From the NCBI GenBank assembly GCA_035533095.1, contig DATLUM010000111.1:1-52814 (forward strand): 52,814 nt of DNA, written 5' to 3'. Both the position numbers and the translations under genes were made by a program. Shown here piece after piece: positions 52,422 through 52,814 of this stretch. The stretch is from Acidimicrobiales bacterium (GTDB lineage Bacteria > Actinomycetota > Acidimicrobiia > Acidimicrobiales > Palsa-688). The notes under the pieces are model-generated. The model saw nothing but the letters and a program-made list of their open reading frames with translations. It did not search any database and was not told where the DNA came from. Each line of letters opens with the position of its first letter. Position 1 is the stretch's first letter.

Positions 52422-52509
52422 GGTGTCCGCAAGGCTCAGCTGTTCGGTGCGGCCAGTGCTTCGCACGGACAACGACACCGCCCAGCTGATCCTTACGCCC
52501 CCCTCCCTC
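52414..52509 (-). ncRNA. Structured element A (minus strand), partner of element B
   Basis: Read on the minus strand, this ~96-nt element folds as stacked stems. P1 is GAGGGAGGG (52509-52501) with CCCTCCCCTC (52423-52414), one base bulged. P2 is TCAGCTG (52489-52483) with CAGCTGA (52442-52436). P3 is CGGTG (52480-52476) with CACCG (52449-52445). P4 is GTGC-GAA-GCAC (52466-52456), flanked by CC and GG. The TCGTTGT between P3 and P4 is unpaired and identical to that in element B. I know of no family with this shape. Whether it is transcribed, or acts as DNA, is unknown. Confidence 0.5.
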
Positions 52510-52567
52510 TAACTATCAGCAGCGGGTCCGGCCCCGTCCTTGCGTGGCGAGGAGACAGAGAGTCGAA

Positions 52568-52650
52568 GGAGACCGGGAGGAGCGGCGGAGCGATGTCGTT
52601 GTCCCTGCGAAGCAGGGGCCGCATCGGGACGCCGAGCCTCCCGGGACTCC
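52568..52650 (+). ncRNA. Structured element B (plus strand), partner of element A
   Basis: This ~83-nt element matches element A in inverted orientation (about 45 of 60 bases over the core arms 52581-52640 and 52490-52431) and folds the same way. P1 is GGAG (52568-52571) with CTCC (52647-52650) plus CCGGGAGG (52573-52580) with CCTCCCGG (52637-52644). P2 is CGGC with GCCG, P3 is CGATG (52591-52595) with CATCG (52622-52626), and P4 is CCCTGC-GAA-GCAGGG (52603-52617). P2, P3 and P4 differ from element A by compensating changes, which supports selection for structure. Confidence 0.5.
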
Positions 52651-52679
52651 TCTTAAGGCTCGCCTTGCCGACACGCCGG

Positions 52680-52814
52680 CTAGGGGCGGGGGAGGATCGC
52701 CTCCACCACCTTGTGGCAGCGCCCGTCGATGGGCGGGGTCAGCGAAACGACCAGCCGGTCGCCCTTCGACCCGCCCATCCTCGTCATCCCGGCGCGGTCC
52801 ATCAGCCGGGCGAC
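52680..52814 (-). CDS. C-terminal fragment of a leftward gene
   Basis: A minus-strand frame enters the window from the right and ends at the TAG at 52680-52682. It encodes 44 residues, ending with LTPPIDGRCHKVVEAILPRP, with MDRAGMTRMGGSKGDRLVVS before. Codon use is typical of the window (G/C at third positions), and there is no stop within the visible part. I do not recognise the family from this fragment. It converges with the unknown gene ending at 52395; the 284 bp between them hold the terminator and the paired structured elements. Confidence 0.6.
   Translation of the reverse strand, partial: VARLMDRAGMTRMGGSKGDRLVVSLTPPIDGRCHKVVEAILPRP

Overview
The window is high-GC DNA from an actinobacterium, most likely the class Acidimicrobiia or a close relative. 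This is inferred from family content, not from a database search. The supporting evidence is a dcw cluster without ftsA, with sepF, yggT and a Wag31-type divIVA behind ftsZ; a bacterial proteasome activator (Bpa); a DUF3040 protein; the long, eukaryote-like class of IleRS; and many GTG/TTG starts with ATGA/GTGA/TTGA stop-start overlaps. No rRNA, tRNA, CRISPR array, insertion sequence or prophage gene was seen, and the gene order looks like ordinary chromosomal core.

Layout. 0-9 kb: dinB and a DUF3040 membrane protein; a leftward moxR-DUF58-transglutaminase operon; then rightward a ROK sugar kinase, a small conserved protein, an HNH endonuclease and a lipoate-ligase-like protein. 9-28.6 kb: the division and cell-wall cluster mraZ-rsmH-ftsL-ftsI-murE-mraY-murD-ftsW-murG-murC-murB-ftsQ-ftsZ-pgeF-yggS-sepF-yggT-divIVA, then a membrane protein with a lysine-rich cytoplasmic tail. 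murF is missing from its usual place between murE and mraY. mraZ sits behind a clear promoter overlapped by three 10-bp-phased MraZ operator repeats. 28.6-36.6 kb: a leftward short-chain dehydrogenase and ileS, then rightward a DksA/TraR zinc-finger protein with a long lysine-rich N-terminus, lspA, rluD and a solute-binding lipoprotein.

36.6-45.5 kb: a leftward, tightly coupled anaerobic (early cobalt insertion) corrin-ring operon, cbiA-cbiL-cbiF-cbiD-cbiET-cbiGH-ferredoxin-cbiC, with the cobaltochelatase cbiX divergent from it. CbiL carries an N-terminal ribbon-helix-helix DNA-binding domain, and a repeat cluster that could be its operator, or an RNA hairpin, lies directly upstream of its start. 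No cbiJ/cobK reductase gene is present. 45.5-52.8 kb: an AT-rich block of tandem hairpins, an Rrf2 regulator, a phosphodiesterase/pyrophosphatase-type enzyme, bpa, dnaE with DnaA-box-like sequences upstream, a conserved unknown protein, and the C-terminal fragment of a leftward gene.

The strongest candidates for something undescribed are: (1) a pair of divergently oriented, roughly 90-nt structured elements at 52414-52650 whose stems differ by compensatory base changes; (2) the RHH-CbiL fusion with its adjacent repeat cluster; (3) the AT-rich tandem hairpins at 45492-45576; and (4) a membrane protein with a histone-H1-like tail next to divIVA.
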